Source: Streptomyces sp. f51 (lineage in GTDB: Bacteria; Actinomycetota; Actinomycetes; Streptomycetales; Streptomycetaceae). From it: a stretch of DNA of 64,000 bases. Below, in pieces: positions 7,840 through 16,357 of the stretch (positions are counted from its first letter, which is position 1; each line of letters starts with the position of its first letter). Made by a program: the position numbers and the translations under genes. The notes under the pieces were generated by a model. It did no database searches. It was not told where the DNA came from and worked only from the letters and a program-made list of their open reading frames with translations. The stretch covers positions 2,910,501-2,974,500 of the forward strand of contig NZ_CP149798.1 of the NCBI RefSeq assembly GCF_037940415.1, given 5' to 3'.

Positions 7840-9575
7840 CGGGCCTCGGTCCGGGACGACGGAGGCAGCTGCGGGGGTTCACGACGGGGATCGGGCCGCG
7901 GGGACCCACCCCGTCCCGGGCCGTCGACGGGAGGGCCGGCATGCCCACCGGGGACACCGCCCCGGTCGGCGGGAGCGCCGGGCCTTTGCGCCGGGGGGCC
8001 GGGGTGGTCGGCGGGAGTGCCGGGCCTTTGCGCCGGGGGGCCGGGGTGGTCGGCGGGAGTGACGGGGCGGTCCGCGGGAACGCCGAACCTGTCCACGGGA
8101 ACGCCCGGCCGGTCGGCGGGAGTTCCAGTGCGGTCCACGGGAACGCCGAACCTGTCCGTGGGAGCGCCGGACCGGTCGGTGGGAACGCCCGGCCGGTCGG
8201 CGGGAGCGCCGGACCGGTCGGTGGGACCTTCCGCCTGTTCCACACCCGTACCGAATCCGTCGACGGGCGTGCCGGGGCGGTCCGTTGGGGCGTGGCCCGT
8301 GTCGGTCGAGGGGGCGTGGCCCGCGTCGGCGGATCGGCTGTGGCCGTGGGCGGGACCGCCCGGCGACCCGGCCCGGTCCGGCCGGCCCCACCCACCCGGC
8401 GACGCGGTCGGGCCGCCGTCGCCCGTCCTCCCGTCCGCGCGCAACTCGGCGACCAGCCGGGCGAACTCCTCGGCCACCGCCCTCAAAGCCCCGCTCTGGT
8501 GGTTCAGTTCACGGACGGCGTGCTGGGACTCCTCGACCGCGCGGGCCGTGTTCTCCGCCACCTCGCCGAACCGACCGAGGAGTTGGGCCGAGATGTCCGA
8601 CGACACCTCGATACCGGTGGCGTACGCCCGCTGGGAGGCGGCCAGCACGGTCACGGAGTCCTCGACGCGGTCCCCGGCGCCCCGCACCGCCAGCCGCACC
8701 TCGCCGCTCGCGTCGCGCACCTCGTCGAGCGCCTTGCGCACCCGGTCCCCGCCGTCGCTGACGGCGGCCTCGACCCGGCCCACGGCGGCTTCGAGCGGCT
8801 TGACGGAGGTGTCGACCCCGGCCAGCGCGCGTTCGGCGCCCTGCACGGCGTCACCGACGGCCGAGGCCGCCGACGTCAGGTCCTTCTGGACCCGGACCGC
8901 CTTGTCGCCCAGCCGCCTGAGCGTCCCCGCGGCCTCGGTGAGCTCGGCCGCGAAGCGCTGCGGGGAGCTCGACCGCCGCCCGTTCAGCACGAGTTGCGCC
9001 CGGGTCAGGGCCGGGACGAGCGCCGCCATCAGCTCCTCGGAGCCGCGGTCGGCTGCCTCCTCCCGGCGGGCGACGGAGGACCGCCGCAGACCGTGCGTCA
9101 GCACCAGCGAGAAGAGCAGCGCGATGGCCACGGTGGCGCTCATCGCCACATGCCCGAAGGTGAAGGCACCGGTCAGGTGCCCCTCGAATCCGGACTGCCA
9201 CAGCTGGAGGAAGGGCCGGGAGGCGGCCCCGGGGTCCGCGCCCGTCAGCGCCCCGTACGCGCTCGACGCCCGCGTCAGCCCGTACCAGGTGAGCATCAGC
9301 GGCACGAAGACCAGCGCGCCGAGCACCCCCTCGGCGTAGGACCACAGCGGGTGCCCGCCGTCCCGGACGCCGGTGGCCCGGAGGCTCTCGGGGCGGGCGT
9401 AGGCGGCGAGGAGATCGAGCTCGGACCACGGGTCGAGCCCGGCGGGATCCTGGTTCCGCAGCGCCACCGCGAGCGCGGCCAGCTCTTCCTTCCGGGGCGC
9501 GAGCGCCGGACGTTCGGCGAGCTCCTCGACGCTCTTCGCGATCACATGACGGTCCATCAGGGCGCCTGACGGCAT
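7836..9575 (-). CDS. Large membrane protein with coiled-coil tail, possibly MotA/ZorA-like
   Basis: The predicted 579-residue protein starts with a soluble helical region (1-75), followed by hydrophobic segments at about 80-105 and 140-170 separated by an extracellular-type loop. Then comes a long Ala/Glu/Arg/Val coiled coil with regularly spaced Val and Ala (about 185-400), and a Pro-rich tail of DRPGxPxD heptads (about 425-570). Membrane part plus long cytoplasmic coiled coil, paired with a one-TM acidic partner, is the layout of MotA/ExbB-like and ZorA proton-channel subunits. Sequence similarity is too weak to be certain. The ATG at 9575 has GGGGGTGGG upstream; a GTG at 9587 is possible. 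It is the first gene of the operon. Confidence 0.5.
   Translation of the reverse strand: MPSGALMDRHVIAKSVEELAERPALAPRKEELAALAVALRNQDPAGLDPWSELDLLAAYARPESLRATGVRDGGHPLWSYAEGVLGALVFVPLMLTWYGLTRASSAYGALTGADPGAASRPFLQLWQSGFEGHLTGAFTFGHVAMSATVAIALLFSLVLTHGLRRSSVARREEAADRGSEELMAALVPALTRAQLVLNGRRSSSPQRFAAELTEAAGTLRRLGDKAVRVQKDLTSAASAVGDAVQGAERALAGVDTSVKPLEAAVGRVEAAVSDGGDRVRKALDEVRDASGEVRLAVRGAGDRVEDSVTVLAASQRAYATGIEVSSDISAQLLGRFGEVAENTARAVEESQHAVRELNHQSGALRAVAEEFARLVAELRADGRTGDGGPTASPGGWGRPDRAGSPGGPAHGHSRSADAGHAPSTDTGHAPTDRPGTPVDGFGTGVEQAEGPTDRSGAPADRPGVPTDRSGAPTDRFGVPVDRTGTPADRPGVPVDRFGVPADRPVTPADHPGPPAQRPGTPADHPGPPAQRPGAPADRGGVPGGHAGPPVDGPGRGGSPRPDPRREPPQLPPSSRTEAR
7965..8290 (-). repeat. In-frame tandem repeats coding a Pro/Asp/Arg heptad tail
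   Basis: Two near-identical 42-bp units (7965-8006 and 8007-8048) are followed by diverged 21-bp half-units to about 8290. All lengths are multiples of three, so the frame is kept and the protein gains about 15 copies of a seven-residue Pro-Asp-Arg-Pro-Gly motif. Such arrays change length by slippage, so the tail probably varies between strains. Confidence 0.75.
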
Positions 9576-9778
9576 GCCCACCCCCACAACACGACGGACG
9601 CGGAGGCGTGTCGGGGCGACGCTGGATCCCCACCCGTGTCATGTGCCGCCCTGCCCCCGCCGGTTCACACGCACCGGACGCGCGACCGAGGGCACAGAGA
9701 GTACTCCAGCGGACACGCTCCGCGCATAAACTCACGACACCCGCCACTTCCCACCGACGGCGGCGCGAGGGGGAACCG

Positions 9779-10471
9779 TTGAGCAACGACGACCGTCCGC
9801 GGGCGACCATCCGCCTGAGGCCCGCGCCCGGCTCCCGGCCCGGGACCGGCGCCGGGCGCGCGGCCCCGCCGGCCCGTGAGGCACCGCGTGTTCCCGCCGC
9901 GCGCGCCGAGACGACGCTGACCAGGTCCGCTCCGCGGGCCCACGTCACGGGGCGCGGGGTCCTCCAGGTGAACCTCAACCGGCCGCCGGGGACCGGCGCC
10001 GACCTCGACCTCGGGTGCATGGCCGCGTTCCGCGACGGCGGCCGCGCGGCCGTACAGCCGCTGGGGAACGCCTTCGGCTCGCTGACGGAGTGGCCGTACA
10101 TGCGACTCGACCAGGACGACCGCACCGGAGCGTCCCCCGACGGGGAGACGGTCCGGGTGGACCTGGAGCGGCGCGAGCTCTTCCGGCTCCTGCTCTTCCA
10201 CGTCTACGTGTACAGCGGCGCCGTGGATTTCCGGAGCCTGGGCGCCACGGCCACCGTGACGGCCCCTTCCGGCGGCTTCCGCATCGCCCTGGACGACTCC
10301 CCCGAGGGAGCGACGGGCTGCGCCGTCGCGCTGGCCGTGCCCGGGGACGGCGGCCTCACGGTCACCCGCGAGGTCCGCTGGTTCACCGGCACTCCGCGCC
10401 ACTCGGTCCAGGAACAGATGGACACCGCCTACGGCTTCGGCCTCACCTGGGTCCGGGCCCGGAAGGACTGA
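9779..10471 (+). CDS. TerA/TerD-family stress protein
   Basis: The 230-residue product has a basic disordered leader (1-60) and a TerD-type domain of the TerA branch: QVNLNRP, DLDLGCMAAFRDG, AVQPLGNAFGSL and a DQDDRTGAS loop that corresponds to the Asp-rich calcium-binding loop of TerD proteins. C-terminal segments YVYSGAVDF and MDTAYGFGLTW complete the beta-sandwich. TerD-family proteins are cytosolic calcium-binding stress proteins. The TTG at 9779 was chosen for the AGGGGGAA just upstream. The gene is divergent from the TerY/PP2C/kinase operon across about 200 bases, which holds GAGTACTC (9699-9706) and a TAAACT -10-like element; shared regulation is likely. Confidence 0.75.
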   Translation: MSNDDRPRATIRLRPAPGSRPGTGAGRAAPPAREAPRVPAARAETTLTRSAPRAHVTGRGVLQVNLNRPPGTGADLDLGCMAAFRDGGRAAVQPLGNAFGSLTEWPYMRLDQDDRTGASPDGETVRVDLERRELFRLLLFHVYVYSGAVDFRSLGATATVTAPSGGFRIALDDSPEGATGCAVALAVPGDGGLTVTREVRWFTGTPRHSVQEQMDTAYGFGLTWVRARKD

Positions 10472-10484
10472 CCCGGAAACGCGA

Positions 10485-10517
10485 GAGGCGAGAGGCGCAC
10501 CGGGCGCCTCTCGCCTC
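10485..10517. terminator. Strong bidirectional terminator
   Basis: A perfect 14-bp stem, GAGGCGAGAGGCGC at 10485-10498 and its complement at 10504-10517, closes a five-base ACCGG loop. It lies between the convergent TerA-like and acyl-CoA dehydrogenase genes and should end transcription from both sides. Confidence 0.85.
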
Positions 10518-10537
10518 CGCTGCCGGCAGACGGCGTA

Positions 10538-11695
10538 CTACGGCAGGTTCCTCGCCATGACGATGCGCTGGACCTGGTTCGTGCCCTCGTAGATCTGCGT
10601 GATCTTCGCGTCGCGCATCATGCGCTCGACCGGGTAGTCGCGGGTGTAGCCGTAGCCGCCGAGGAGCTGGACGGCGTCCGTGGTGACCTCCATGGCGACG
10701 TCCGAGGCGAAGCACTTGGCTGCGGCGCCCTGGAACGTGAGGTCCTTGTCGCCGCGCTCCGACTTGGCGGCGGCCGCGTACGTGAGCTGGCGGGCGGCCT
10801 CGATCTTCATGGCCATGTCGGCGAGCATGAACTGGATGCCCTGGAAGTCCGCGATCGCCTTGCCGAACTGCTTGCGCTCCTGGACGTAGCCCTTGGCGTA
10901 GTCGAGGGCACCCTGGGCGACACCGAGGGCCTGGGCCGCGATGGTGATGCGGGTGTGGTCCAGGGTCTTCATGGCGGTCGCGAAGCCGGTGCCCTCCTCG
11001 CCGATCATGCGGTCGGCGGGGATGCGGACGTTGTCGAGGTAGACCTCGCGGGTCGGGCTGCCCTTGATGCCGAGCTTCTTCTCCGGGGCGCCGAAGGACA
11101 CGCCCTCGTCGGACTTCTCGACGACGAACGCACTGATGCCCTTGGAGCGCTTCGTCGGGTCGGTCACCGCCATGACCGTGTAGTAGTCCGAGACGCCGGC
11201 GTTGGTGATCCAGCGCTTCACGCCGTTCAGGACCCAGAAGTCGCCGTCGCGGACGGCCCGCGTCTTCATGCCCGCCGCGTCCGAACCGGCGTCCGGCTCG
11301 GAGAGGCAGTACGAGAACATGCCGTCGCCCTTGGCGAGCGGGCTCAGGTACTTCTTCTTCAGGTCCTCGGAGCCGGAGAGGATCACCGGCAGCGAGCCCA
11401 GCTTGTTCACCGCGGGGATCAGCGAGGAGGACACGCAGACGCGGGCCACCTCCTCGATCACGATGACCGTCGCGAGGGCGTCGGCGCCGGCGCCGCCGTA
11501 CTCCTCGGGGACGTGCACGGCGTGCAGGTCGTTGGCGACCAGGGCGTCCAGCGCCTCCTGCGGGAAGCGGGCGTCCTCGTCCACCGCGGCCGCGTACGGC
11601 GCGATTTTCGCCTCGGCCAGCGAGCGGATCGCGTCCCGGAGCATGTCGTGCTCCTCGGACGGGCGGTACAGGTCGAAATCAGCCGATCCGGCCAA
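10538..11695 (-). CDS. Acyl-CoA dehydrogenase
   Basis: The 385-residue flavoenzyme shows the full family layout: N-terminal helical domain, middle beta domain with YCLSEPDAGSDA and WITNAG (FAD/substrate binding), and C-terminal helical domain with ERKQFGKAI and QLLGGYGYTRDYPVERMMRDAKITQIYEGTNQ in pieces. The Glu of IYEGTNQ is the catalytic base position of short/medium-chain enzymes. It oxidises acyl-CoA to trans-2-enoyl-CoA and passes electrons to ETF. The TTG start at 11695 follows GAGAGACC. Upstream, the 11700-11760 region is AT-rich with GTTACTTAACGG-like sequence on the reverse strand, a plausible promoter or operator. Confidence 0.95.
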   Translation of the reverse strand: MAGSADFDLYRPSEEHDMLRDAIRSLAEAKIAPYAAAVDEDARFPQEALDALVANDLHAVHVPEEYGGAGADALATVIVIEEVARVCVSSSLIPAVNKLGSLPVILSGSEDLKKKYLSPLAKGDGMFSYCLSEPDAGSDAAGMKTRAVRDGDFWVLNGVKRWITNAGVSDYYTVMAVTDPTKRSKGISAFVVEKSDEGVSFGAPEKKLGIKGSPTREVYLDNVRIPADRMIGEEGTGFATAMKTLDHTRITIAAQALGVAQGALDYAKGYVQERKQFGKAIADFQGIQFMLADMAMKIEAARQLTYAAAAKSERGDKDLTFQGAAAKCFASDVAMEVTTDAVQLLGGYGYTRDYPVERMMRDAKITQIYEGTNQVQRIVMARNLP

Positions 11696-11886
11696 GGTCT
11701 CTCACGCTCCAAAAGGTGCTGTGCTGGCGGCGCTAACTACCGTTAAGTAACACAAATTTTAGGCCCCCGCCCGCGGGACGGATACGTGAGGTTGGCGACA
11801 GGGGGAAAACTGCCCGTGAAAGCGCTCCCCGAAGCCCCGACTATGCTCAGGCGCGCACCTACGCGCCGCACACCTCAGGAGCATCC

Positions 11887-13230
11887 ATGGCCCTCAAGAT
11901 CACCGTGATCGGCACCGGCTACCTCGGCGCCACCCACGCCGCGGCCATGGCCGAGCTCGGCTTCGAGGTCCTCGGGCTCGACGTGGTGCCGGAGAAGATC
12001 GAGATGCTCCAGCGGGGCGAGGTCCCGATGTTCGAGCCCGGTCTCGAGGAGCTGCTGCGCAAGCACGTGGCCGGGATCGAGGGCTCCACGGGCCGGCTCC
12101 GCTTCACCATGGACTGGGCCGAGGTCGGCGCCTTCGGTGACGTCCACTTCGTGTGCGTGAACACACCGCAGAAGCACGGCGAGTACGCCTGCGACATGTC
12201 GTACGTGGACGCGGCCTTCGAGGCGCTGGCGCCCCATCTGCACGGCCCCGCCCTGGTCGTCGGCAAGTCCACCGTGCCGGTCGGCTCGGCGGAGCGGCTG
12301 GCCGCCCGGCTCGCCGAGCTGGCGCCCGCGGGCGAGGACGCCGAGCTGGCCTGGAACCCGGAGTTCCTGCGCGAGGGCTTCGCCGTGAACGACACGCTGC
12401 ACCCCGACCGGATCGTGGTGGGCGTGCGCAGCGAGCGCTCCGAGAAGCTGCTGCGCGAGGTCTATCTGACGCCGGTCGCCGAGGGCACGCCGTTCGTCGT
12501 GACCGACTTCCCGACCGCGGAGCTGGTGAAGACGTCCGCGAACTCCTTCCTCGCCACCAAGATCTCCTTCATCAACGCGATGGCGGAGGTCTGCGAGGCC
12601 GCGGGCGGCGATGTCGCCATGCTGGCCGAGGCCATAGGACACGACGAGCGGATCGGGAAGAAGTTCCTGCGCGCCGGGATCGGCTTCGGCGGCGGCTGCC
12701 TGCCCAAGGACATCCGCGCCTTCATGGCACGCGCGGGTGAGCTGGGTGCCGACCAGGCGCTGACCTTCCTGCGCGAGATCGACTCCATCAACATGCGGCG
12801 CCGCGGGCAGATGGTGGAGATGGCCCGCGACGCGCTCGGCGGCGGTTCGTTCCTCGGCAAGCGGGTCGCCGTGCTCGGCGCGACGTTCAAGCCGGACTCG
12901 GACGACGTGCGCGACTCCCCGGCGCTGAACGTGGCCGGCCAGATCCACCTCCAGGGCGGTCAGGTCACCGTCTACGACCCGAAGGGCATGGCGAACGCCA
13001 AGCGGCTGTTCCCGACGCTCGGCTACGCCGACTCCGCCGTGGAGGCCGTGCGGGGCGCCGATGTCGTCCTGCACCTCACGGAGTGGCGCGAGTTCCGCGA
13101 GCTGGACCCGGCGGTGCTGGGCGAGGCGGCGACGTCCCGGGTGCTGCTTGACGGGCGCAACGCCCTGGACCCGGAGACGTGGCGCCGGGCGGGCTGGACC
13201 TACCGAGCCATGGGCCGCCCCACCGCCTGA
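11887..13230 (+). CDS. UDP-glucose 6-dehydrogenase
   Basis: The 447-residue enzyme oxidises UDP-glucose to UDP-glucuronate with two NAD+. The N-terminal Rossmann motif is GTGYLG (residues 8-13). The substrate region has NPEFLREG and TANSFLATKISFINA-type helices, and the catalytic Cys is Cys271 in GFGGGCLPKD. The C-terminal UDP-binding domain has GATFKPDSDDVRDSPA. Length and motifs are those of bacterial Ugd/TuaD enzymes. The product feeds glucuronate-containing wall polymers or glycosylated metabolites, in keeping with the nearby glycosyltransferase and LCP genes (inference). The ATG has AGGAG upstream; TATGCT at 11842 may be its -10 element. Confidence 0.95.
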   Translation: MALKITVIGTGYLGATHAAAMAELGFEVLGLDVVPEKIEMLQRGEVPMFEPGLEELLRKHVAGIEGSTGRLRFTMDWAEVGAFGDVHFVCVNTPQKHGEYACDMSYVDAAFEALAPHLHGPALVVGKSTVPVGSAERLAARLAELAPAGEDAELAWNPEFLREGFAVNDTLHPDRIVVGVRSERSEKLLREVYLTPVAEGTPFVVTDFPTAELVKTSANSFLATKISFINAMAEVCEAAGGDVAMLAEAIGHDERIGKKFLRAGIGFGGGCLPKDIRAFMARAGELGADQALTFLREIDSINMRRRGQMVEMARDALGGGSFLGKRVAVLGATFKPDSDDVRDSPALNVAGQIHLQGGQVTVYDPKGMANAKRLFPTLGYADSAVEAVRGADVVLHLTEWREFRELDPAVLGEAATSRVLLDGRNALDPETWRRAGWTYRAMGRPTA

Positions 13231-13500
13231 GCCCTCTCGCCGACGGGCGCTGAGCCCCTTACCGAGGGGCGCTGAGCCCCTTGACGAGGGGCGCTGGGCC
13301 CTCTTGCCGGACAGGCGTCGGCCGGGTCGTCGTGGGTGACGTCGCTCCGGCCGAGGCTCAGTCGGCCGGAGCGGCGCCGGTTGCATTCTGCACCACTTCG
13401 CTGTGTCGATGCCGGAGACCGCCGGACCGTGTCCGGTGTCCGGTGCCGGTGCCGGCGCCGGCGCCGGCGCCGGCGCCCGCAGGATCTTCCGCCGCGGAGG
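13231..13500. repeat. Repeat-bearing intergenic stretch
   Basis: No gene is visible. Three tandem copies of a 22-bp unit beginning CGAGGGGCGCTGAGCCCC lie at 13241-13306; each can fold on itself (GGGGC...GCCCC). At 13441-13480 there is a GCCGGT/GCCGGC hexanucleotide tract of about six units. Both lie downstream of the convergent UDP-glucose dehydrogenase and CGNR genes and may act as a terminator zone. Confidence 0.6.
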
Positions 13501-14124
13501 CTACTTGGCGCGGTAGCGGCGCATCTTGGCCCGCGCCCCGCACACCGACATCGAGCACCAGCGGCCGCGGCCGGCGGGTGAGCGGTCGAAGTACGCCCAG
13601 TGGCAGGTCGGGGCCTCGCAGGCCTTCAGCCGCGGCCAGGTGCCCTCGACCAGCGACTCGGCGATCGCGGCGGCGACACGGAAGGCCAGCGGCACCGGAG
13701 CGGCCGGGGAAGTCTGATCGGCCGGGCACGCCGGATCGGCCGGAGGAGCCTGATCGGCCGGGCACGCCGGATCGGCCAGGGGTGTCGGAGCGGCCGGGGC
13801 GGGAGCCGGCGAGGGGTGTCCGACGGCCGGGACCAGGCGGGCGGTGCCTCCGGGTCCGTCCAGCGTCACCCGCAGGGGCGCACGGGCGAGTAGCTCCCCG
13901 AGCGGGGTCACGTCCCGGTGCGCCGGATGACCCGCGTGCGCCAAGCACACCGCCCGCAGGGACTCGCGCAGCTCACGGGCCCCGTCCGCCTCGTCCGCCG
14001 CCAGGCCGAGACGGGCCAGGCCCTCGGGCGTGTCCAGGGAGTCGGCGCCCGACTCGATGTCCAGGGTGTTCACCAGCGCCTGGACCAGGGCGAGACCGCC
14101 GGGTGCGGGCGCTCGGTCATTCAT
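13501..14124 (-). CDS. CGNR zinc-finger protein, probable transcription regulator
   Basis: The 207-residue protein has the N-terminal ABATE-like helical domain (about 10-110), a low-complexity Ala/Pro/Asp/Cys linker made of PADPACPADQ repeats (about 115-155), and a C-terminal CGNR zinc finger. Finger cysteines are CEAPTC...RWCSMSVCGAR; the eponymous CGNR is CGAR here. Family members are thought to be DNA-binding regulators. The ATG at 14124 is preceded by AGGAGG at a slightly long spacing. It is divergent from a VOC-family gene across a region with repeated GTTACC/GGTAAC boxes, so it may control both genes. The Cys-containing linker repeats are unusual. Confidence 0.8.
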   Translation of the reverse strand: MNDRAPAPGGLALVQALVNTLDIESGADSLDTPEGLARLGLAADEADGARELRESLRAVCLAHAGHPAHRDVTPLGELLARAPLRVTLDGPGGTARLVPAVGHPSPAPAPAAPTPLADPACPADQAPPADPACPADQTSPAAPVPLAFRVAAAIAESLVEGTWPRLKACEAPTCHWAYFDRSPAGRGRWCSMSVCGARAKMRRYRAK

Positions 14125-14133
14125 GGTTGCGAC

Positions 14134-14204
14134 GTTACCTCCTATGCGGGAGCATGCAGTAACCGTTACCCGCAAGAACCGTTTACAGGTAACGACGGGT
14201 AACG
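14134..14204. promoter_or_regulatory. GTTACC/GGTAAC boxes between divergent genes
   Basis: Four copies of the same hexamer occur in about 70 bases: GTTACC at 14134 and 14165, and its complement GGTAAC at 14188 and 14198. The second and fourth form a perfect 9-bp inverted repeat, CGTTACCCG (14164-14172) and CGGGTAACG (14196-14204). This looks like an operator array, most simply for the adjacent CGNR regulator (inference). Confidence 0.6.
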
Positions 14205-14237
14205 CATCGGTATGCCGGAGATCCCACGGAGGAAGTC

Positions 14238-14597
14238 ATGGCTCTCGCCACACTGGACGTCGTCGTCCTGGACTGTCCCGACCCGCGCGCGCTCGCCGAG
14301 TTCTACGCGGGGGTGCTGGGCGGCACCATCACGGAGGAGACCGACTGGATCGACCTGGACCTGCCCGGCGGCCGCAAGCTGGCGTTCCAGGCCGCGCCCG
14401 GGTACGTACCGCCGCGCTGGCCCTCGCCCGACGGCTCGCAGCAGCTGCATCTGGACCTGACGGTCGAGGACCTGGACGTGGCGGAGAAGGGCGTGCTGGA
14501 ACTCGGCGCGACCCCGCTGGACACGGAGGACCGGTCGCGCACGTTCCGGGTGTACGCCGACCCGGCCGGGCACCCGTTCTGCCTCTGCGCCTGCTGA
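14238..14597 (+). CDS. VOC-family (glyoxalase-like) protein
   Basis: The 119-residue product is a single vicinal-oxygen-chelate domain of the glyoxalase_6 kind: VVVLDCPDPRALAEFYAGVLG at the start (first beta-alpha unit), LHLDLTVEDLD in the middle and VYADPAGHPFCLC at the end, with His in LHLD as a likely metal ligand. VOC proteins include dioxygenases, isomerases, thiol transferases and metabolite-binding resistance proteins; the substrate is not evident. The ATG has CGGAGGAAG directly upstream. It is divergent from the CGNR regulator gene and probably its target. Confidence 0.85.
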   Translation: MALATLDVVVLDCPDPRALAEFYAGVLGGTITEETDWIDLDLPGGRKLAFQAAPGYVPPRWPSPDGSQQLHLDLTVEDLDVAEKGVLELGATPLDTEDRSRTFRVYADPAGHPFCLCAC

Positions 14598-14633
14598 ACG
14601 CGCCCCGGGTGCCCCGCCGTCCCGTCCGGCTCC

Positions 14634-15827
14634 TCAGCCGTCCAGCTGCTCCAGGGTCGCGTTGGACGGGGCCCGGCGGGCACGGAGGTCGCGGGAGACG
14701 TCCTCCGCGGCGCCCAGCACGCGCACGGCGTTCTGCCAGGTCAGCTTGGCCACGTCCGTGGCGGACCAGCCGCGGTCCAGGAGTTCGGCGATCAGGTTCG
14801 GATAGCCGGAGACGTCGTCGAGACCGGCCGGGGTGAACGCCGTGCCGTCGTAGTCGCCGCCGATGCCGAGGTGGTCGACACCCGCGACCTCGCGCATGTG
14901 GTCGAGGTGGTCGGCGACCGTCGAGACGGTGGCGATCGGGCGCGGGTTGTCCTCCTCGAAGGCCCGGTGGACCTTCATGGCCTCGGCGGTGGTGTCGAGG
15001 TGGTGGAAGCCGTTCGCGCGCATGTTCTCGTCGGCCGCGGTGGTCCACTCGACGGCCGCCTGGAGGACGAACTTCGGCACGAACGTCACCATCGCCACTC
15101 CCCCGTTGGCGGGCAGCCGCTCCAGCACGTCGTCGGGGATGTTGCGCGGGTGGTCGCACACGGCGCGGGCCGAGGAGTGGGAGAAGATCACCGGCGCGAC
15201 GGAGGTGTCGAGCGCGTCGCGCATCGTCGTCGCGGCCACGTGCGAGAGGTCCACGAGCATGCCCTCGCGGTTCATCTCGCGTACGACCTCGCGGCCGAAG
15301 GCGGACAGGCCGCCCACCACGGGGACGTCCGTCGCCGAGTCCGCCCAGGCGATGTTGTCGTTGTGGGTGAGGGTCATGTACCGGACGCCGAGCGCGGACA
15401 GCGCGCGCAGGGCGGCGAGGGAGTTGTCGATCGAGTGACCGCCCTCGGCGCCCATGAGCGAGGCGATACGGCCCTCGGCGCGGGCCGCCTCCATGTCGGC
15501 GGCGGTCAGCGCGGCCCGCAGGTCGGCCGGGTACCGGTCGATCAACTGCCGTACGCAGTCGATCTGTTCCAGCGTCGCGGTGAGGGCGCCCGGCAGGTCC
15601 GAGCGGACGTACACGGACCAGTACTGCGCGCCGACGCCGCCGGCGCGCAGCCGGGCGAGGTCGGTGTGCAGGTGGGCGCTCTGGTCGGTGGCGATGTCGC
15701 GGGCGCCGAGGTCGTAGCGGACCTGCTCGCGCAGGGCGTACGGGAGGTCGTTGTGTCCGTCGACGACGGGGAACTCGTCGAGCAGGGCGCGGGCGCGCTC
15801 GACCGAGGGCAGGGAGGACGAGGTCAT
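14634..15827 (-). CDS. Membrane dipeptidase family (peptidase M19)
   Basis: The roughly 397-residue protein is a zinc dipeptidase of the renal dipeptidase family. VDGHNDLP supplies the first metal-binding His and Asp, MGAEGGHSI the bridging Glu, VDLSHV and [10 protein letters not shown] further histidines, and GIGGDYDG the late catalytic Asp. It cleaves dipeptides, including those with D-residues at the C-terminus. No signal peptide is visible, so it is probably cytosolic. An ATG at 15827 and a GTG at 15836, which overlaps the purE stop as GTGA, are both possible. It follows purE in the same direction, although no metabolic link is obvious. Confidence 0.9.
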   Translation of the reverse strand: MTSSSLPSVERARALLDEFPVVDGHNDLPYALREQVRYDLGARDIATDQSAHLHTDLARLRAGGVGAQYWSVYVRSDLPGALTATLEQIDCVRQLIDRYPADLRAALTAADMEAARAEGRIASLMGAEGGHSIDNSLAALRALSALGVRYMTLTHNDNIAWADSATDVPVVGGLSAFGREVVREMNREGMLVDLSHVAATTMRDALDTSVAPVIFSHSSARAVCDHPRNIPDDVLERLPANGGVAMVTFVPKFVLQAAVEWTTAADENMRANGFHHLDTTAEAMKVHRAFEEDNPRPIATVSTVADHLDHMREVAGVDHLGIGGDYDGTAFTPAGLDDVSGYPNLIAELLDRGWSATDVAKLTWQNAVRVLGAAEDVSRDLRARRAPSNATLEQLDG

Positions 15828-15832
15828 CCGCG

Positions 15833-16357
15833 TCACTTCCCGAAGCCGAAGCCGCCTGTGGCGCCCTCGACCTTGGCGCGCAGCCGCTTGCCCTTCTCGG
15901 TGGCCTGGTCGTTCAGTTCCTGCTGGAACTCCCGCATGCGGCCGAGGAGTTCCTCGTCGTGGGCGGCGAGCATCCGGGCGGCCAGGAGACCGGCGTTGCG
16001 GGCGCCGCCGACGGAGACGGTGGCCACGGGCACGCCGGCCGGCATCTGCACGATGGAGAGCAGCGAGTCCATGCCGTCGAGGTACTTGAGGGGGACGGGC
16101 ACGCCGATGACGGGCAGCGGGGTGACCGAGGCGAGCATCCCGGGCAGGTGGGCCGCGCCGCCGGCGCCGGCGATGATCGCCTTGAGCCCGCGCTCCGCGG
16201 CCTGCTCGCCGTACGCGATCATCTCGTGCGGCATGCGGTGCGCGGAGACGACATCCACCTCGTAGGGGATCTCGAACTCGTCCAGCGCCTGGGCGGCGGC
16301 CTCCATGACCGGCCAGTCGGAGTCCGAACCCATGACGATGCCTACAACGGGGCTCAT
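15833..16357 (-). CDS. purE: N5-carboxyaminoimidazole ribonucleotide mutase
   Basis: PurE converts N5-CAIR to CAIR in purine synthesis. The 174-residue protein carries the class I signature [22 protein letters not shown] (catalytic His) and [12 protein letters not shown]. It is a cytosolic oligomer. Its ATG overlaps the purK stop by four bases (ATGA, 16354-16357), so the pair is translationally coupled in the order purK-purE. The C-terminal 20 residues after the core are charged and variable. Identification is secure. Confidence 0.97.
   Translation of the reverse strand: MSPVVGIVMGSDSDWPVMEAAAQALDEFEIPYEVDVVSAHRMPHEMIAYGEQAAERGLKAIIAGAGGAAHLPGMLASVTPLPVIGVPVPLKYLDGMDSLLSIVQMPAGVPVATVSVGGARNAGLLAARMLAAHDEELLGRMREFQQELNDQATEKGKRLRAKVEGATGGFGFGK

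Noticed and set aside
7349..8395. Long reverse-strand extension of the vWA frame
   Set aside because: It is antisense-like sequence in the wrong frame of the two upstream membrane-protein genes; only the vWA part after 7348 has domain sense.
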